Shown in pieces: positions 1 through 7,839 of a stretch of DNA of 22,194 nucleotides (position 1 is the stretch's first letter; each line of letters begins with the position of its first letter). Where the stretch lies: the IMG/VR virus record IMGVR_UViG_3300042294_003954, positions 1 to 22,194 of that record, one strand, 5' to 3'. Source of the DNA: a virus. The notes under the pieces were generated by a model. It did not search any database. It was given only the letters and a program-made list of their open reading frames with translations, and was not told the origin of the DNA. The position numbers were made by a program, and so were the translations under genes.

Positions 1-1
1 C

Positions 2-973
2 GAGGACGAATACCATTGGGCCAACCAACGCTGCCTGCAAGGCAAGGCCCAGCGGATCGTCGGGCGGTTCTGGGATAATCCGAAGTGGTTCGATCACGCC
101 ACGGGCAAGTGGACGCCGGACGGGGTCGAATACCTGAACCGATTGAAGTCGGCGCTGTCGGGCGTGCGTCTGCAACGCTTGTACTACGGGAAATGGGTTA
201 GCGCGGAAGGACAAGTGTGGGAGAACTACGACCCGCACAAGCATGTGATCGATGGAACCGTCGAAAAGCAAAACGGCGAATGGTTCCTCGTGTCTCCCAA
301 TCTCGACAAGCCAGTCCACCTAAAGTGGTTCCTTGGCGCTCAGGATATTGGCTTTGACGCCCCCGGCGTCTTCCAATGCTGGGGCGTGGACGGCGAGAAC
401 CGCATGTACCGCTTGGTCGAGATCTACAAGCGCCATTGGGATCACGACCAATGGGCAAAAGCCATCGTGGAAATCAACAAGGAATACGAAATGAGCGCTA
501 TCGTGACTGACCACGATCCGGCGTTCATCAGCAACCTCAACAGGTGGCTGGATCGCCACGGCATGCCGCGCATTGTGCGCGAATGGGACAAGCACCGTGG
601 CCCCGGAGGCGAAAAAGCGGGCATCGACCAAGTGCGCGTGCGTTTCAAGCAGCGCGGCGACAAGACCTACGGCTTGTATCTGCTGCGCAACGCCACCAAG
701 TACAAGGACTCGCGGCTGGAAGGCGAAGGCAAGCCGTGGTGTACCGAGATGGAAATCCCCGCGTATGTGTATCCGCTTGTCGAGGACGGCAAGCTAAACC
801 GCGACACGCCCGATCCGGGCTGCATCGACCACGGTTGCGACGCCATGCGCGGCGCATGCACTTTCTCGTGGGAACGCGACCTTGGCAAGGATGTCGTCTA
901 CAAGCCCAAGTACAGCGAAAACACGCTTGGGCAGTTGCTGAACCACGAAGAATGGGAAACTTCCAATGCTTAA
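2..973 (+). CDS. terL: Terminase large subunit, C-terminal part (5' end outside window)
   Basis: This is the DNA-packaging motor and nuclease that cuts and pumps the genome through the portal. The reading frame is open from base 2, so 323 residues are visible and the Walker ATPase motifs must lie upstream. The visible start (WTPDGVEYLNRLKSALSG, then RLQRLYYGKWVSAEGQVW) is the usual end of a terminase ATPase domain. An RNase H-like nuclease domain follows. Its three expected metal-binding acidic positions can be proposed: Asp at 344-346 (QDIGFDAPG), Asp at 509-511 (IVTDHDPAF) and Asp at 839-841 (HGCDAMRG). An internal ATG at 143 is not the real start, because terminase-like sequence continues upstream of it. 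The stop overlaps the portal start by 8 bases, so the two are probably translationally coupled. Family assignment is firm; which terminase subfamily it belongs to is not known. Confidence 0.93.
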   Translation, partial: EDEYHWANQRCLQGKAQRIVGRFWDNPKWFDHATGKWTPDGVEYLNRLKSALSGVRLQRLYYGKWVSAEGQVWENYDPHKHVIDGTVEKQNGEWFLVSPNLDKPVHLKWFLGAQDIGFDAPGVFQCWGVDGENRMYRLVEIYKRHWDHDQWAKAIVEINKEYEMSAIVTDHDPAFISNLNRWLDRHGMPRIVREWDKHRGPGGEKAGIDQVRVRFKQRGDKTYGLYLLRNATKYKDSRLEGEGKPWCTEMEIPAYVYPLVEDGKLNRDTPDPGCIDHGCDAMRGACTFSWERDLGKDVVYKPKYSENTLGQLLNHEEWETSNA

Positions 974-2900
974 GGTGACTCCGCAAAACCTGTACGACGA
1001 AGTGCAGGCCGCGCAGCGGTATTGCGAAAAGCACCGCGAGTGGTTCGGCAGGCAGGTGCAGCGTTATGCGTCGCCGTTCTACGGCAAGTTCACGGGCAAG
1101 GAGGAATACTTCCCCGAGAACTATTACTACGCCTATGTCGCGCACACCGTCGCGCGGTTGACGGGCATCGAGCCGAAGATCCGCCTGTCCACCGCGCGCG
1201 ACCAAGCCCGCGTGCAGGCGTTGGAGGATGCTGGAAACCGCTGGATCCTCGACACGAACTACCAGCGCGAGCGCGAAAAGCTGGCTACGGATTACTGCTT
1301 TGCGTGGTCGGTGGCCATCGTCCACCAAGACGCCCGCAGCGGGTTCGAACAAGCCGAAGATCCCGTGATGACGCCCAAGGCCGTGCGCATCTCCCCGCGC
1401 AGGTTTGGCTGGGATCCAATCGCGCTGTCCATCGAGGAAGCGCGGTACATGTACCATGTGATGATCCGCGACAAGGACGACCTGCTAGAGGAGTCCAAGG
1501 AAGATGGCGCCGGTTGGATTGAGGCCAACATCAAGGCTATTCCGACCGACATTGAAGCGAAGGGTTTGCGGGACAAGTACCTGCAAGGTGAAACGCCCTC
1601 GCGCAACGAAGTGATTTATTACGAGATTTGGGTGCCGGAATACACGCTGCCCGAGGACGATGCTTTTTGGGAGGGCATGTCCAAGGCCGAAATTTCGCGG
1701 TATCACGGCACCATTTTCACCGTGGCTTGGGCGTCGGAAGACGGCAAGGGGCAAGCCGCGTTCCTGCGCGATCCTCGTCCGTTCTACGGCCCGCGATGGG
1801 GGCCGTATGTCGTCGGCGGGCAGTACACGGTGCCCGATGAGTCCGCGCCGTTGTCCGCGTTGACCGCGAACGAAGGACAGATCCAAGAACTGAACAACCA
1901 AGCGCGTGCAAACAACAACGCCGCGCAACGCCGCAAGTCCTTGGCGCTCGTGGACGGTTTGAAGCCGTCGCTGATCAACAAGCTGGCTGCCGCGCCGGAC
2001 GGAGATATTGTCGCCGCGCCCGGCATCGAAAAGAACAAGGTCGTCGAGATCGAAGTCGGCGGCGCAAGCCAAGACGCCCAAATGCGCGAATTTGAGCTGC
2101 GCGGGCGCGTGGATCGCAACCTTGCCATGGGTGACGCCGTGCGCGGGCAGGTTAGCGGCGCCGGAACTGCCACGGAAAACGCCATTGCCGCGCAGGCCAG
2201 CAGCGCGTTGCAGGGCTTCGTGGACATGAAGTTCGTGGAGTTCGAGAAGCGCCTGTTCCGCAGCGTGCTGTGGTACTTCGACCAAGACGAGCGCAGCGTG
2301 CTGCCGCTTGGCCGCGAGCTTGGCGTGTTCGTCGGCGGACAGTCGCCAGAAGAAATGGCCGAAGGCGTGCGCCGCGCAGTCAAGGCTGGTTACCTGCCGC
2401 GCGAGCAGGGCGAAGCCATGATGATCATGCTGTCGCAGATTACGGACACGGACGAAGAAGGCAGCGGAATGTCCTTCGACGATCTGGAGATCCACATCGA
2501 CGCCGTGCGCAACGACGGCAGCGAAGTGCAAAAGATGGTCGCCGCAAGCAACGCGATCATGCAAATGCTGCCAGCCGTGATGTCCGCGCCGTTCTGGGAT
2601 TGGAAATCGTGGCTCAAGCGGTGGGGCGAAGCGTTCAACATGCCCGACCTCGACCAGTATTTGAACCTTGATGCCGCCGCTGAAATGGCGCAAATGAATA
2701 TGGAAATGCAGATGATGTCCGGTGGCGCCGCCGGTGCCACGGGCGGCAGGCCCGGCGGTGGAACGCCGGAACCCGTTCGCAACGCCCCCAAGCTGGCGCA
2801 GAACCAAGGTTTTGGCAAGGCCGTCGGCAACAAGGTCGAGTCCCGCGTAAGCAAAACCCAAGGCGCGCCAAACCGCGCCGGAAACACCACGAAGGCGTGA
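966..2900 (+). CDS. Portal protein (head-tail connector)
   Basis: This is the predicted dodecameric ring at the capsid vertex through which DNA enters and leaves. The product has 644 residues, within the usual size range for podovirus portals. Visible support: an N-terminal region rich in Trp, Tyr and Arg; a segment ISPRRFGWDPIALSIEEARY (about residues 140-160) that is typical of podovirus portals; a long central helical, Ala/Asn/Gln-rich stretch (ELNNQARANNNAAQRRKS) compatible with the clip and stem; and a low-complexity Gly/Pro/Met C-terminus (MNMEMQMMSGGAAGATGG) like a disordered tail. Its position directly after the terminase and before scaffold and capsid genes is the classic order. The ATG at 966 overlaps the terminase stop, and the next gene starts 2 bases after its own stop. 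Assignment rests on motif resemblance and context. Confidence 0.88.
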   Translation: MLKVTPQNLYDEVQAAQRYCEKHREWFGRQVQRYASPFYGKFTGKEEYFPENYYYAYVAHTVARLTGIEPKIRLSTARDQARVQALEDAGNRWILDTNYQREREKLATDYCFAWSVAIVHQDARSGFEQAEDPVMTPKAVRISPRRFGWDPIALSIEEARYMYHVMIRDKDDLLEESKEDGAGWIEANIKAIPTDIEAKGLRDKYLQGETPSRNEVIYYEIWVPEYTLPEDDAFWEGMSKAEISRYHGTIFTVAWASEDGKGQAAFLRDPRPFYGPRWGPYVVGGQYTVPDESAPLSALTANEGQIQELNNQARANNNAAQRRKSLALVDGLKPSLINKLAAAPDGDIVAAPGIEKNKVVEIEVGGASQDAQMREFELRGRVDRNLAMGDAVRGQVSGAGTATENAIAAQASSALQGFVDMKFVEFEKRLFRSVLWYFDQDERSVLPLGRELGVFVGGQSPEEMAEGVRRAVKAGYLPREQGEAMMIMLSQITDTDEEGSGMSFDDLEIHIDAVRNDGSEVQKMVAASNAIMQMLPAVMSAPFWDWKSWLKRWGEAFNMPDLDQYLNLDAAAEMAQMNMEMQMMSGGAAGATGGRPGGGTPEPVRNAPKLAQNQGFGKAVGNKVESRVSKTQGAPNRAGNTTKA

Positions 2901-2901
2901 C

Positions 2902-3207
2902 ATGGCTTGGTACGAATTTCAAGGGCAGGACGGAGAAATCATCGAGCGCGAGTACTCGATGGGCAAGGCGCCCAAGATCGGTCAATCGATCAAGGTCAAG
3001 GGCAAGAACTACACGCGCATCGTTTCGTCCACGCAACCGGAAGTGCGCTATCTCGATCCGAATTTTGTTTCGCATTCGTTGCCGCGTTGGCACCCTGACG
3101 CGCCGCACCACGAACCGGGCACGGGCAAGCCGTGTTTCCGGAGCATGAGGGAAATCAGGGAGTTCTCCGCAAAGACGGGATACAAGTATGAATATGGAAA
3201 CGGTTGA
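2902..3207 (+). CDS. Small conserved-looking phage protein of unknown function
   Basis: The product has 101 residues and I do not recognise a confirmed family. The first half (MAWYEFQGQDGEII, later KVKGKNYTRIVS) looks like a short beta-hairpin module and is faintly reminiscent of the FmdB-type N-terminus, but the paired cysteines of that zinc ribbon are absent; there is only one Cys. The second half (LPRWHPDAPHHEPGTG, then a helix REIREFSAKTGYKYEYG) is rich in Pro, His and aromatic residues. It sits between portal and scaffold, starting 2 bases after the portal stop and overlapping the scaffold start by 20 bases. That placement suggests a head-assembly or accessory virion role. This is inference from position only. 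The reading frame itself is credible because it fills the gap exactly and is tightly coupled on both sides. Confidence 0.75.
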   Translation: MAWYEFQGQDGEIIEREYSMGKAPKIGQSIKVKGKNYTRIVSSTQPEVRYLDPNFVSHSLPRWHPDAPHHEPGTGKPCFRSMREIREFSAKTGYKYEYGNG

Positions 3208-4309
3208 CACCAAGGTGGACGCGGCGCAGCCGCAGGAATCCCAGCAACCCAGCGCGGAAACGCAAGCTCGTGTCGTCTACGACACGCTGGCCGAAAAGCT
3301 GCGAGAGCAGGAATCGGTCAAGGAGTCGGCCCTCGCCAAGGCGAAGGAAGCCGCCCAAACCAAGGAGCAATCCTCGAAGGCGCTTGAGCGCGGCGAGGAT
3401 GGCAAATTCGTCAAGACGCCGAAGTCTGCACCGGAACCAAAGCTGGTGCAGGCCGAGGACGCGGAATCCGACGACGATACGGGGCCGGAAGTCGATGGCT
3501 CAGACGCGAAGGCGCAAGAACGCGCCCTTACCGCCCTGCGCCGCGCCAAAGTCCCCAAGGACATTCTGGAGGGCTTGCCCGACGAGGTGAAGCTCAAGTG
3601 GGGACGGCAACTGCACAAGATGCAGTCCGAAACCGACAGGATGGCTCAGGAGTTCGCCACCCTCAAGAAGGGATCGAAGCAGGAAAAGCAAGAGTCGAAG
3701 CCGGATAACCAGCCGGACTCCCAGCGGGCCGAAAAGCAGGCGCTGGCGGAGCAACCCGAGCAGGCTTACATCCGACAAGCGGCGAAGCAACTTGCCGACA
3801 CTTTCATGTTGGGGGACGAAGCAGAGTCCGCATTCGCCAGCGCATTGGAGCAAGCCACGAAGCCGCTCGCAGATCGCTACTCGCATCTGGAACAGCAGCT
3901 TCAAATGGCGACGGGAATGAGTACGCACATGCTGCTCACCTCGGCTCGCAATACCTTGGCGCAGGACTACCCCGAGCTTCGCGAAGCGGAAGTGTTCGGA
4001 CAGGTGACCCAGACGATGCAGCGGCTGGCCGAAAGCGGCGTGTACATGGACATTGCGGATCTCGCTGAAAGAACCGAATCAGCCATGCGCGACGCGGCCC
4101 AGCTTGTGCTGCGCGACAAAATCGCCGCCCGAACGAAGGCGCAACGATTCCAGACCGACCAAAAACGCAACGGCGGACAGCCGAGTGTGCCGAAGAGGGG
4201 CGGGAATGTCGAAGTGAACGGCATGTCCCGCGACCGCGCCATCTTCCACCTCATGTCGTCCGAAGGACTGACAGGCGCCGAGGCGCGCCGTCGCGTTGAT
4301 GGTTACTGA
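3188..4309 (+). CDS. Scaffold-like head assembly protein
   Basis: The product has 373 residues and is highly charged and largely helical or disordered: rich in Glu, Lys, Gln and Ala, with very few aromatics and no cysteine. The N-terminal 130 residues are low in complexity (SKALERGEDGKFVKTPKS, then an acidic EDAESDDDTGPEVDGSD). The middle is predicted helical. The C-terminus is basic (KRNGGQPSVPKRGG, then SRDRAIFHLMSSEG and a final RRRVDGY), which fits known scaffolds such as that of P22, whose basic C-terminus binds coat protein. The gene lies immediately upstream of the major capsid protein, where scaffolds normally sit. I chose the ATG at 3188 because GGGA at 3177-3180 is suitably spaced; the ATG at 3194 is an alternative that shortens the product by two residues. 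No protease signature is visible. Confidence 0.78.
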   Translation: MNMETVDTKVDAAQPQESQQPSAETQARVVYDTLAEKLREQESVKESALAKAKEAAQTKEQSSKALERGEDGKFVKTPKSAPEPKLVQAEDAESDDDTGPEVDGSDAKAQERALTALRRAKVPKDILEGLPDEVKLKWGRQLHKMQSETDRMAQEFATLKKGSKQEKQESKPDNQPDSQRAEKQALAEQPEQAYIRQAAKQLADTFMLGDEAESAFASALEQATKPLADRYSHLEQQLQMATGMSTHMLLTSARNTLAQDYPELREAEVFGQVTQTMQRLAESGVYMDIADLAERTESAMRDAAQLVLRDKIAARTKAQRFQTDQKRNGGQPSVPKRGGNVEVNGMSRDRAIFHLMSSEGLTGAEARRRVDGY

Positions 4310-4334
4310 CACCAACAAAAACAAGGACTGAAAA

Positions 4335-5564
4335 ATGCCTGCTATTGTTTCTTTTGCCGACTGGGCGGAAGCGACTGGCCCGCTGCTCTTGACTGGGCCG
4401 GACAAGTTCGTCAACGCCGCTCAACTTCAAAACTACTCTTGGGCGCGTTTCGTTCGCGGCAAGGATTACTCGGAAGTCGTCCAAGGCGGCTCCGAGATCC
4501 GCGACGAACTGATGTTCGACGAAGCTAACACCTTCTCGATGTATCAGCCCAACGACCCGCAGACCCCGACGATGCCCCAAGTGCTTACGCGCTGGTCGTC
4601 GCCGTGGCGCTTCGCCGTTGACAGCTATAGCTGGACGGAGGAAGAGGAGGCGCTGAACGCTGGCTCGTCGTACACCGACGACGCCCGCTTCATGCAATAC
4701 AAGTCGCTGCTGACCAAGCTCGAAATGCGCGTGCAGACCTCGATCTGCAACGGCATGGAGAACAAGTGGTGGGCGGTGCCGGATCCGACGACCATGGAGG
4801 CCGCCGCTGGCAAGGAGCCTTACTCCATTCCGGCGTTTGTCACCGAGCAAGCCAACGGCTTGTTCAACGATGTCGGCGGCGCTGGCGCTTTCACGACGGT
4901 CGAAACCATCAGCCCGACCGCTGCTGGCAAGACCAAATGGCGCAACCGCGTCATCGGTTACGACAGCCCCGCCGTCAAGCCCACCGCTGGCGCGCGAAAT
5001 GTCATCAACGCGATGGATGATGCGTTCCTGCAACTGAACTTCCGCCCGCCTGCTGGCAAGGAAGCGTACTTCGAACCCAACACTTGGAACAGCATCGCGT
5101 GCTTCACGACGAAGAAGGGTCTTCTTGTGATGACCGACCTGCTGCGCCAAGGGCAGGATTGGTACACGAACCGCACCAGCCCCGACTCGGCCTTCAACGG
5201 CCCGATGTACGCTGGCATGGAAATCGTGTATGTGCCGCAACTGGACGCGGCGCCGCTGTATGTCAACTCTGGAACCACCGACATGGTTTCGGAAGGCGAC
5301 ACCAACGCTGCTGGTCGTGGCCCTCGGTACTACATGCTCAACGCCAAGTACCTGAAGACCGTGTTCCACAAGGACAAGTACTTCGTTCGCAAGCCGCCGA
5401 TGTCGCCGTTCAACCAGCCGTTTACCAAGACGGTGTACATCAACAGCTACTTCAACAATGTCTGCACGGCGCGTCACATCCACGCGATCATCACGCCGGG
5501 CACCGTCACGGGCAACTTCCCCAGCACCTCGCTGACTGCTTCTCAGGTCTACGCGGCCTACTGA
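4335..5564 (+). CDS. Major capsid protein
   Basis: The predicted coat protein that forms the icosahedral shell, 409 residues long. It is a globular, aromatic-rich sequence without low-complexity parts. Features consistent with a podovirus capsid protein are the N-terminal arm (PAIVSFADWAEATGPLLLTG), an extended-loop-like acidic segment (GSEIRDELMFDEANTFSMY), and the helix region with EEEEALNAG and KLEMRVQTSICNGMENKWW. The C-terminal half contains KYFVRKPPMSPFNQPFTK and ends in a beta-rich segment. An AAGGA ribosome-binding site at 4323-4327 lies 7 bases before the ATG, one of the better sites in the window, as expected for an abundantly made protein. Position after the scaffold gene and before a decoration-like gene supports the call. 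An HK97 fold is presumed from the gene order, not demonstrated by sequence. Confidence 0.85.
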   Translation: MPAIVSFADWAEATGPLLLTGPDKFVNAAQLQNYSWARFVRGKDYSEVVQGGSEIRDELMFDEANTFSMYQPNDPQTPTMPQVLTRWSSPWRFAVDSYSWTEEEEALNAGSSYTDDARFMQYKSLLTKLEMRVQTSICNGMENKWWAVPDPTTMEAAAGKEPYSIPAFVTEQANGLFNDVGGAGAFTTVETISPTAAGKTKWRNRVIGYDSPAVKPTAGARNVINAMDDAFLQLNFRPPAGKEAYFEPNTWNSIACFTTKKGLLVMTDLLRQGQDWYTNRTSPDSAFNGPMYAGMEIVYVPQLDAAPLYVNSGTTDMVSEGDTNAAGRGPRYYMLNAKYLKTVFHKDKYFVRKPPMSPFNQPFTKTVYINSYFNNVCTARHIHAIITPGTVTGNFPSTSLTASQVYAAY

Positions 5565-5583
5565 TTACAAGGAGAAATCAACA

Positions 5584-6318
5584 ATGCTGTTCGCGCAAAT
5601 GCATCAATTCCCCCAAGTTGGGTTGCCGACGGGAACCAGCACGGAGCTTCCGGGAACAATGCCGATTCCCGTGGCGATGTGGGATGATTTTTATGAAGGA
5701 ATCACGACGGCCCAAAGCACTTCGGTTTTGTCGTATGATTTGACTGCTACTGGAACCGCAGTTGCCGCTGGTAGTTTTATTGTAAGCACCGGCGACACAA
5801 ACGGTGTATACAGCGTCACTTCTGGCAGCGCCACAAACGACGAAATGATTGTTCGCACTCGCGGAATTCAAAATCTCGTGGCTGGCAAGCCGTTGTCTTG
5901 CTTTGCTCGCGTGCGCAGCGCAGGTTCAGCGGCAACGCATTATGCGGTGTGGGGACTTTGGTCTAACGGAACTACTGCGGTGGCTATTGCGCAAGCGCAG
6001 GGTATTGGTTTCCGTTTCTACAACGGGTTCCTTCAAATTGGCGCACGCAACGACACCGTTACGGTTGCGTGGGCCAATGTCGCGCCCATGGCGGCTGCAA
6101 CTTTCTATGCTTTGGGCATTATTACTGATGGCATCAAGCATCAGTTTTATGTTGATGGCGTGAAGGTTGGCGAAATTGCCTTGGATTGCCTTAAGGCATC
6201 CGGTGCTGCAAGCAGCGGCGTTTATGCAATGGGTTTGGGTTGTGGCACAACCGCAACTTCACCACTCGCCGTTTCTCGTTGCGCCGTTGATTATTGGGGC
6301 ATTGCATCTGTCCGCTGA
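5584..6318 (+). CDS. LamG/concanavalin-like virion surface protein (candidate head decoration)
   Basis: The product has 244 residues rich in Gly, Ala, Ser and Thr, with a beta-strand pattern. The segment PVAMWDDFYEG near residue 35 and the segment FYALGIITDGIKHQFYVDG near residues 175-195 follow the strand-turn pattern of LamG-type jelly-roll proteins that carry a 'Y-V-D-G' turn. Such domains commonly decorate phage capsids or tails and may bind glycans. An AAGGAG at 5569-5574 is a strong ribosome-binding site 9 bases before the ATG. Direct placement after the major capsid protein suggests a decoration or head-fibre role; a tail or bacteriocin-like use is the alternative. Codon use is noticeably more AT-rich than in the capsid gene. 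A stem-loop follows the stop directly. Fold assignment is moderate, exact role is inferred. Confidence 0.65.
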   Translation: MLFAQMHQFPQVGLPTGTSTELPGTMPIPVAMWDDFYEGITTAQSTSVLSYDLTATGTAVAAGSFIVSTGDTNGVYSVTSGSATNDEMIVRTRGIQNLVAGKPLSCFARVRSAGSAATHYAVWGLWSNGTTAVAIAQAQGIGFRFYNGFLQIGARNDTVTVAWANVAPMAAATFYALGIITDGIKHQFYVDGVKVGEIALDCLKASGAASSGVYAMGLGCGTTATSPLAVSRCAVDYWGIASVR

Positions 6319-6324
6319 GTAATC

Positions 6325-6364
6325 AGCTTGTCAGGGGAGGCGGTGCGACCGTCTCCCCTAAGCT
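6325..6364 (+). terminator. Strong intergenic stem-loop, possible terminator or processing site
   Basis: The only sizeable hairpin I found between genes. AGGGGAG (6333-6339) pairs with CTCCCCT (6353-6359). A G-T wobble and CGGT/ACCG continue the stem to a GCG loop (6345-6347), and AGCTT (6325-6329) pairs with AAGCT (6360-6364) around a 3-base bulge. It begins 7 bases after the stop of the preceding gene. There is no T-run after it; the next bases are ACACAAAACATT, so intrinsic termination would be weak or incomplete. It may attenuate, protect the 3' end of the abundant capsid transcript, or act as an RNase site. The AGGGGAGG inside the stem is also the only Shine-Dalgarno-like run near the next start. 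Confidence 0.45.
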
Positions 6365-6376
6365 ACACAAAACATT

Positions 6377-7120
6377 ATGACTCTGACCGCTGCACGCTGC
6401 GTAGACCACATCCGCCACACGCTGGGCAATGCTCTGCCGTCAGCGACTATTGACCCGATGACGGTCATCAACCAAGCGGGCCAATTCCTCTGCACCATGC
6501 ACGAATGGAAGTGGCTGGAGCGGCAGTCCGCCTATGTAGGTTTTACCGCAGCGCAAAGCTGGTCTACCTGCCCGTCCGACCTGCGCGATTTGATTTCGGT
6601 GCAGTTCACTCAGGGACTGGTCAACCGCGTGCGCATTACTTCGATCAACGAAATTAGCCGCCTGCGCTCGCACAACATTGGCGTGGGCTTAGCGATGACT
6701 TGGGTTTCGCTCGTGAGCCGCGCCAACCCCACCGGCGGCGCTCCCATTCCGATTTTTGAACTGTACCCGACGCCAGTCACGACCGACGCGCAGGCGCTTA
6801 CGGTGTTCTACAGGGCGGGCTGGACGCCACCCGCCAACTTGGACGAATCGTCGTTCATCAACATTCCCGAGTACATCGAACCGCTGTACATCCAGATCTT
6901 GCGTGCTTTCGCGCGCGGGTATGAAGAAGAAGACCAAGCAAGCTTAGACCAGCGCCTGCAAGCGTTGTACACGGGCGTGCTTTACTTGACCGCCGCAGAA
7001 CGCGACGGAGCGATCCAGCACCAATACGGCCCTCCGCTGCAAACGGGACTTAGCGCGGTTGGCACCTACTTGCCGGGAGTCCCCGCAAGCCCCTACACCG
7101 TTTCAAACCCCACGCCGTAA
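6377..7120 (+). CDS. Head-tail adaptor (connector) candidate, T7 gp11-like by position
   Basis: The product has 247 residues, mostly helical in its first third. The N-terminal pattern (MTVINQAGQFLCTMHEWKW, residues 28-46) is typical of podovirus head-tail adaptors, where a helix of small residues leads into a Trp-containing turn. The middle is beta-rich with IPIFELYPTPV and ALTVFYRAGWTPP, patterns seen in T7 gp11-like tail tubular A proteins. A helix around YIEPLYIQILRAFARGYEEE follows, and the C-terminus is Pro/Gly-rich and probably disordered. It would form the ring linking portal to nozzle. The ATG at 6377 has no recognisable Shine-Dalgarno; an AGGGGAGG run lies 37 bases upstream inside the stem-loop. 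The next gene starts 2 bases after its stop. Adaptor assignment is by pattern and gene order. Confidence 0.62.
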   Translation: MTLTAARCVDHIRHTLGNALPSATIDPMTVINQAGQFLCTMHEWKWLERQSAYVGFTAAQSWSTCPSDLRDLISVQFTQGLVNRVRITSINEISRLRSHNIGVGLAMTWVSLVSRANPTGGAPIPIFELYPTPVTTDAQALTVFYRAGWTPPANLDESSFINIPEYIEPLYIQILRAFARGYEEEDQASLDQRLQALYTGVLYLTAAERDGAIQHQYGPPLQTGLSAVGTYLPGVPASPYTVSNPTP

Positions 7121-7121
7121 A

Positions 7122-7469
7122 ATGAGCGGAATTATCCACGACAATCAACCGTGCTATTGGACGACTAGCACAAGCGCAACCGCCCAATATCCAACCGACA
7201 CCGTTGGAGGCGCTGGTGCGGTTGCTTCTTCGCTGTTTCGTTCACAATACAAAAACGCCATTGTCATGACGGTAAAGGTTACTCACACCGCAGCAGCAAC
7301 GGCAACGCTTGATTTGGCCGAAGGCACTACAAACATTGCTACGCTGACAACCCCAGCGGCAGGATCGTATATGTTCCAACTAGGTGGAGATGTAGGAACT
7401 TTTGCGGCTGGCGGGTTCAACATTCGAACATCGGCAGGAACTGTTCAAGTGTGGTGGAGGCCGCAGTAA
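7122..7469 (+). CDS. Small beta-rich virion protein, first copy of a tandem paralogue pair
   Basis: The product has 115 residues, predicted all-beta, with abundant Ala, Thr and Gly and almost no charge in the core. It begins IIHDNQPCYW and ends VQVWWRPQ, and contains YKNAIVMTVKV and AAGSYMFQLGG. Each of these matches a block in the next gene, so the two are paralogues. I chose the ATG at 7122, one base after the preceding stop. An in-frame ATG at 7059 lies inside the upstream gene and adds a Pro/Arg-rich stretch not shared with the paralogue. No ribosome-binding site is obvious, so coupling to the previous gene is likely. Function is unknown. A small structural, decoration or tail-accessory role is inferred from its place between adaptor and nozzle. 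Confidence 0.72.
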   Translation: MSGIIHDNQPCYWTTSTSATAQYPTDTVGGAGAVASSLFRSQYKNAIVMTVKVTHTAAATATLDLAEGTTNIATLTTPAAGSYMFQLGGDVGTFAAGGFNIRTSAGTVQVWWRPQ

Positions 7470-7470
7470 C

Positions 7471-7836
7471 ATGGCTGACAATATTTACGACAATCAGCCG
7501 TGCGAGTGGGTGACAATTGCCACAACGGCAACAGACGCTTTTCCGCTAGATGGAAAAGGAGCCAGCACAACTAGTTATGCGCTAAGCAAGTTTGGGGTTG
7601 GGTATAAAAACGCAATTTTGCAAACCGTAGTAATTACCGCAAGCGCAGCGGGAGAAACCTGTTCTGTTCATTTGGGAACTGGCCCCACCGTCTATCAATT
7701 CAGATCTCCCGGCGCAGGAAGCTACAGTTTTGACATTGGCGGCAGCGCAGGAGCTTTTTTGCCAGCGGGATTTCACATCAGGATTCCCGCAAGCAATGGC
7801 GTTAGCAGCATGACCGCGTATTACAGGCCGCAATAA
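7471..7836 (+). CDS. Small beta-rich virion protein, second copy of a tandem paralogue pair
   Basis: The product has 121 residues. It starts MADNIYDNQPCEW and ends TAYYRPQ, matching the previous gene block for block (DNQPC-W, YKNAI, GAGSYSFDIGG, AGFHIRIP, YRPQ). The match extends to DNA at both ends: CGACAATCARCCGTGC occurs at 7139-7154 and 7488-7503, and AGGCCGCARTAA at 7458-7469 and 7825-7836. The ATG at 7471 is chosen because it aligns with the start of the paralogue; an upstream in-frame ATG at 7402 is inside the previous gene. The next gene begins 3 bases after its stop. One Cys is shared with the paralogue near the N-terminus and another occurs mid-protein. Function unknown; a small beta-sandwich virion component is the simplest reading. 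Confidence 0.72.
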   Translation: MADNIYDNQPCEWVTIATTATDAFPLDGKGASTTSYALSKFGVGYKNAILQTVVITASAAGETCSVHLGTGPTVYQFRSPGAGSYSFDIGGSAGAFLPAGFHIRIPASNGVSSMTAYYRPQ

Positions 7837-7839
7837 ATC

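Larger units (their letters stand above)
7122..7836 (+). repeat. Tandem gene duplication (two diverged paralogues)
   Basis: Two adjacent genes of about 350-365 bases encode clearly related proteins. Near-identical DNA remains at the 5' ends (7139-7154 against 7488-7503) and at the 3' ends including the stop codon (7458-7469 against 7825-7836), while the middle has diverged, with small length changes. This is what an old tandem duplication of one gene looks like. Confidence 0.7.

Noticed and set aside
1485-2903. Long open frame on the - strand opposite the portal gene (472 codons)
   Set aside because: It mirrors a GC-rich gene whose third-position bias keeps the opposite frame open. The translation is low in complexity, resembles no protein family and has no ribosome-binding site.
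7059-7121. Earlier ATG for the first small paralogue
   Set aside because: The extra 21 residues overlap the adaptor gene and are not shared with the second copy. The same reasoning rejects the ATG at 7402 for the second copy.
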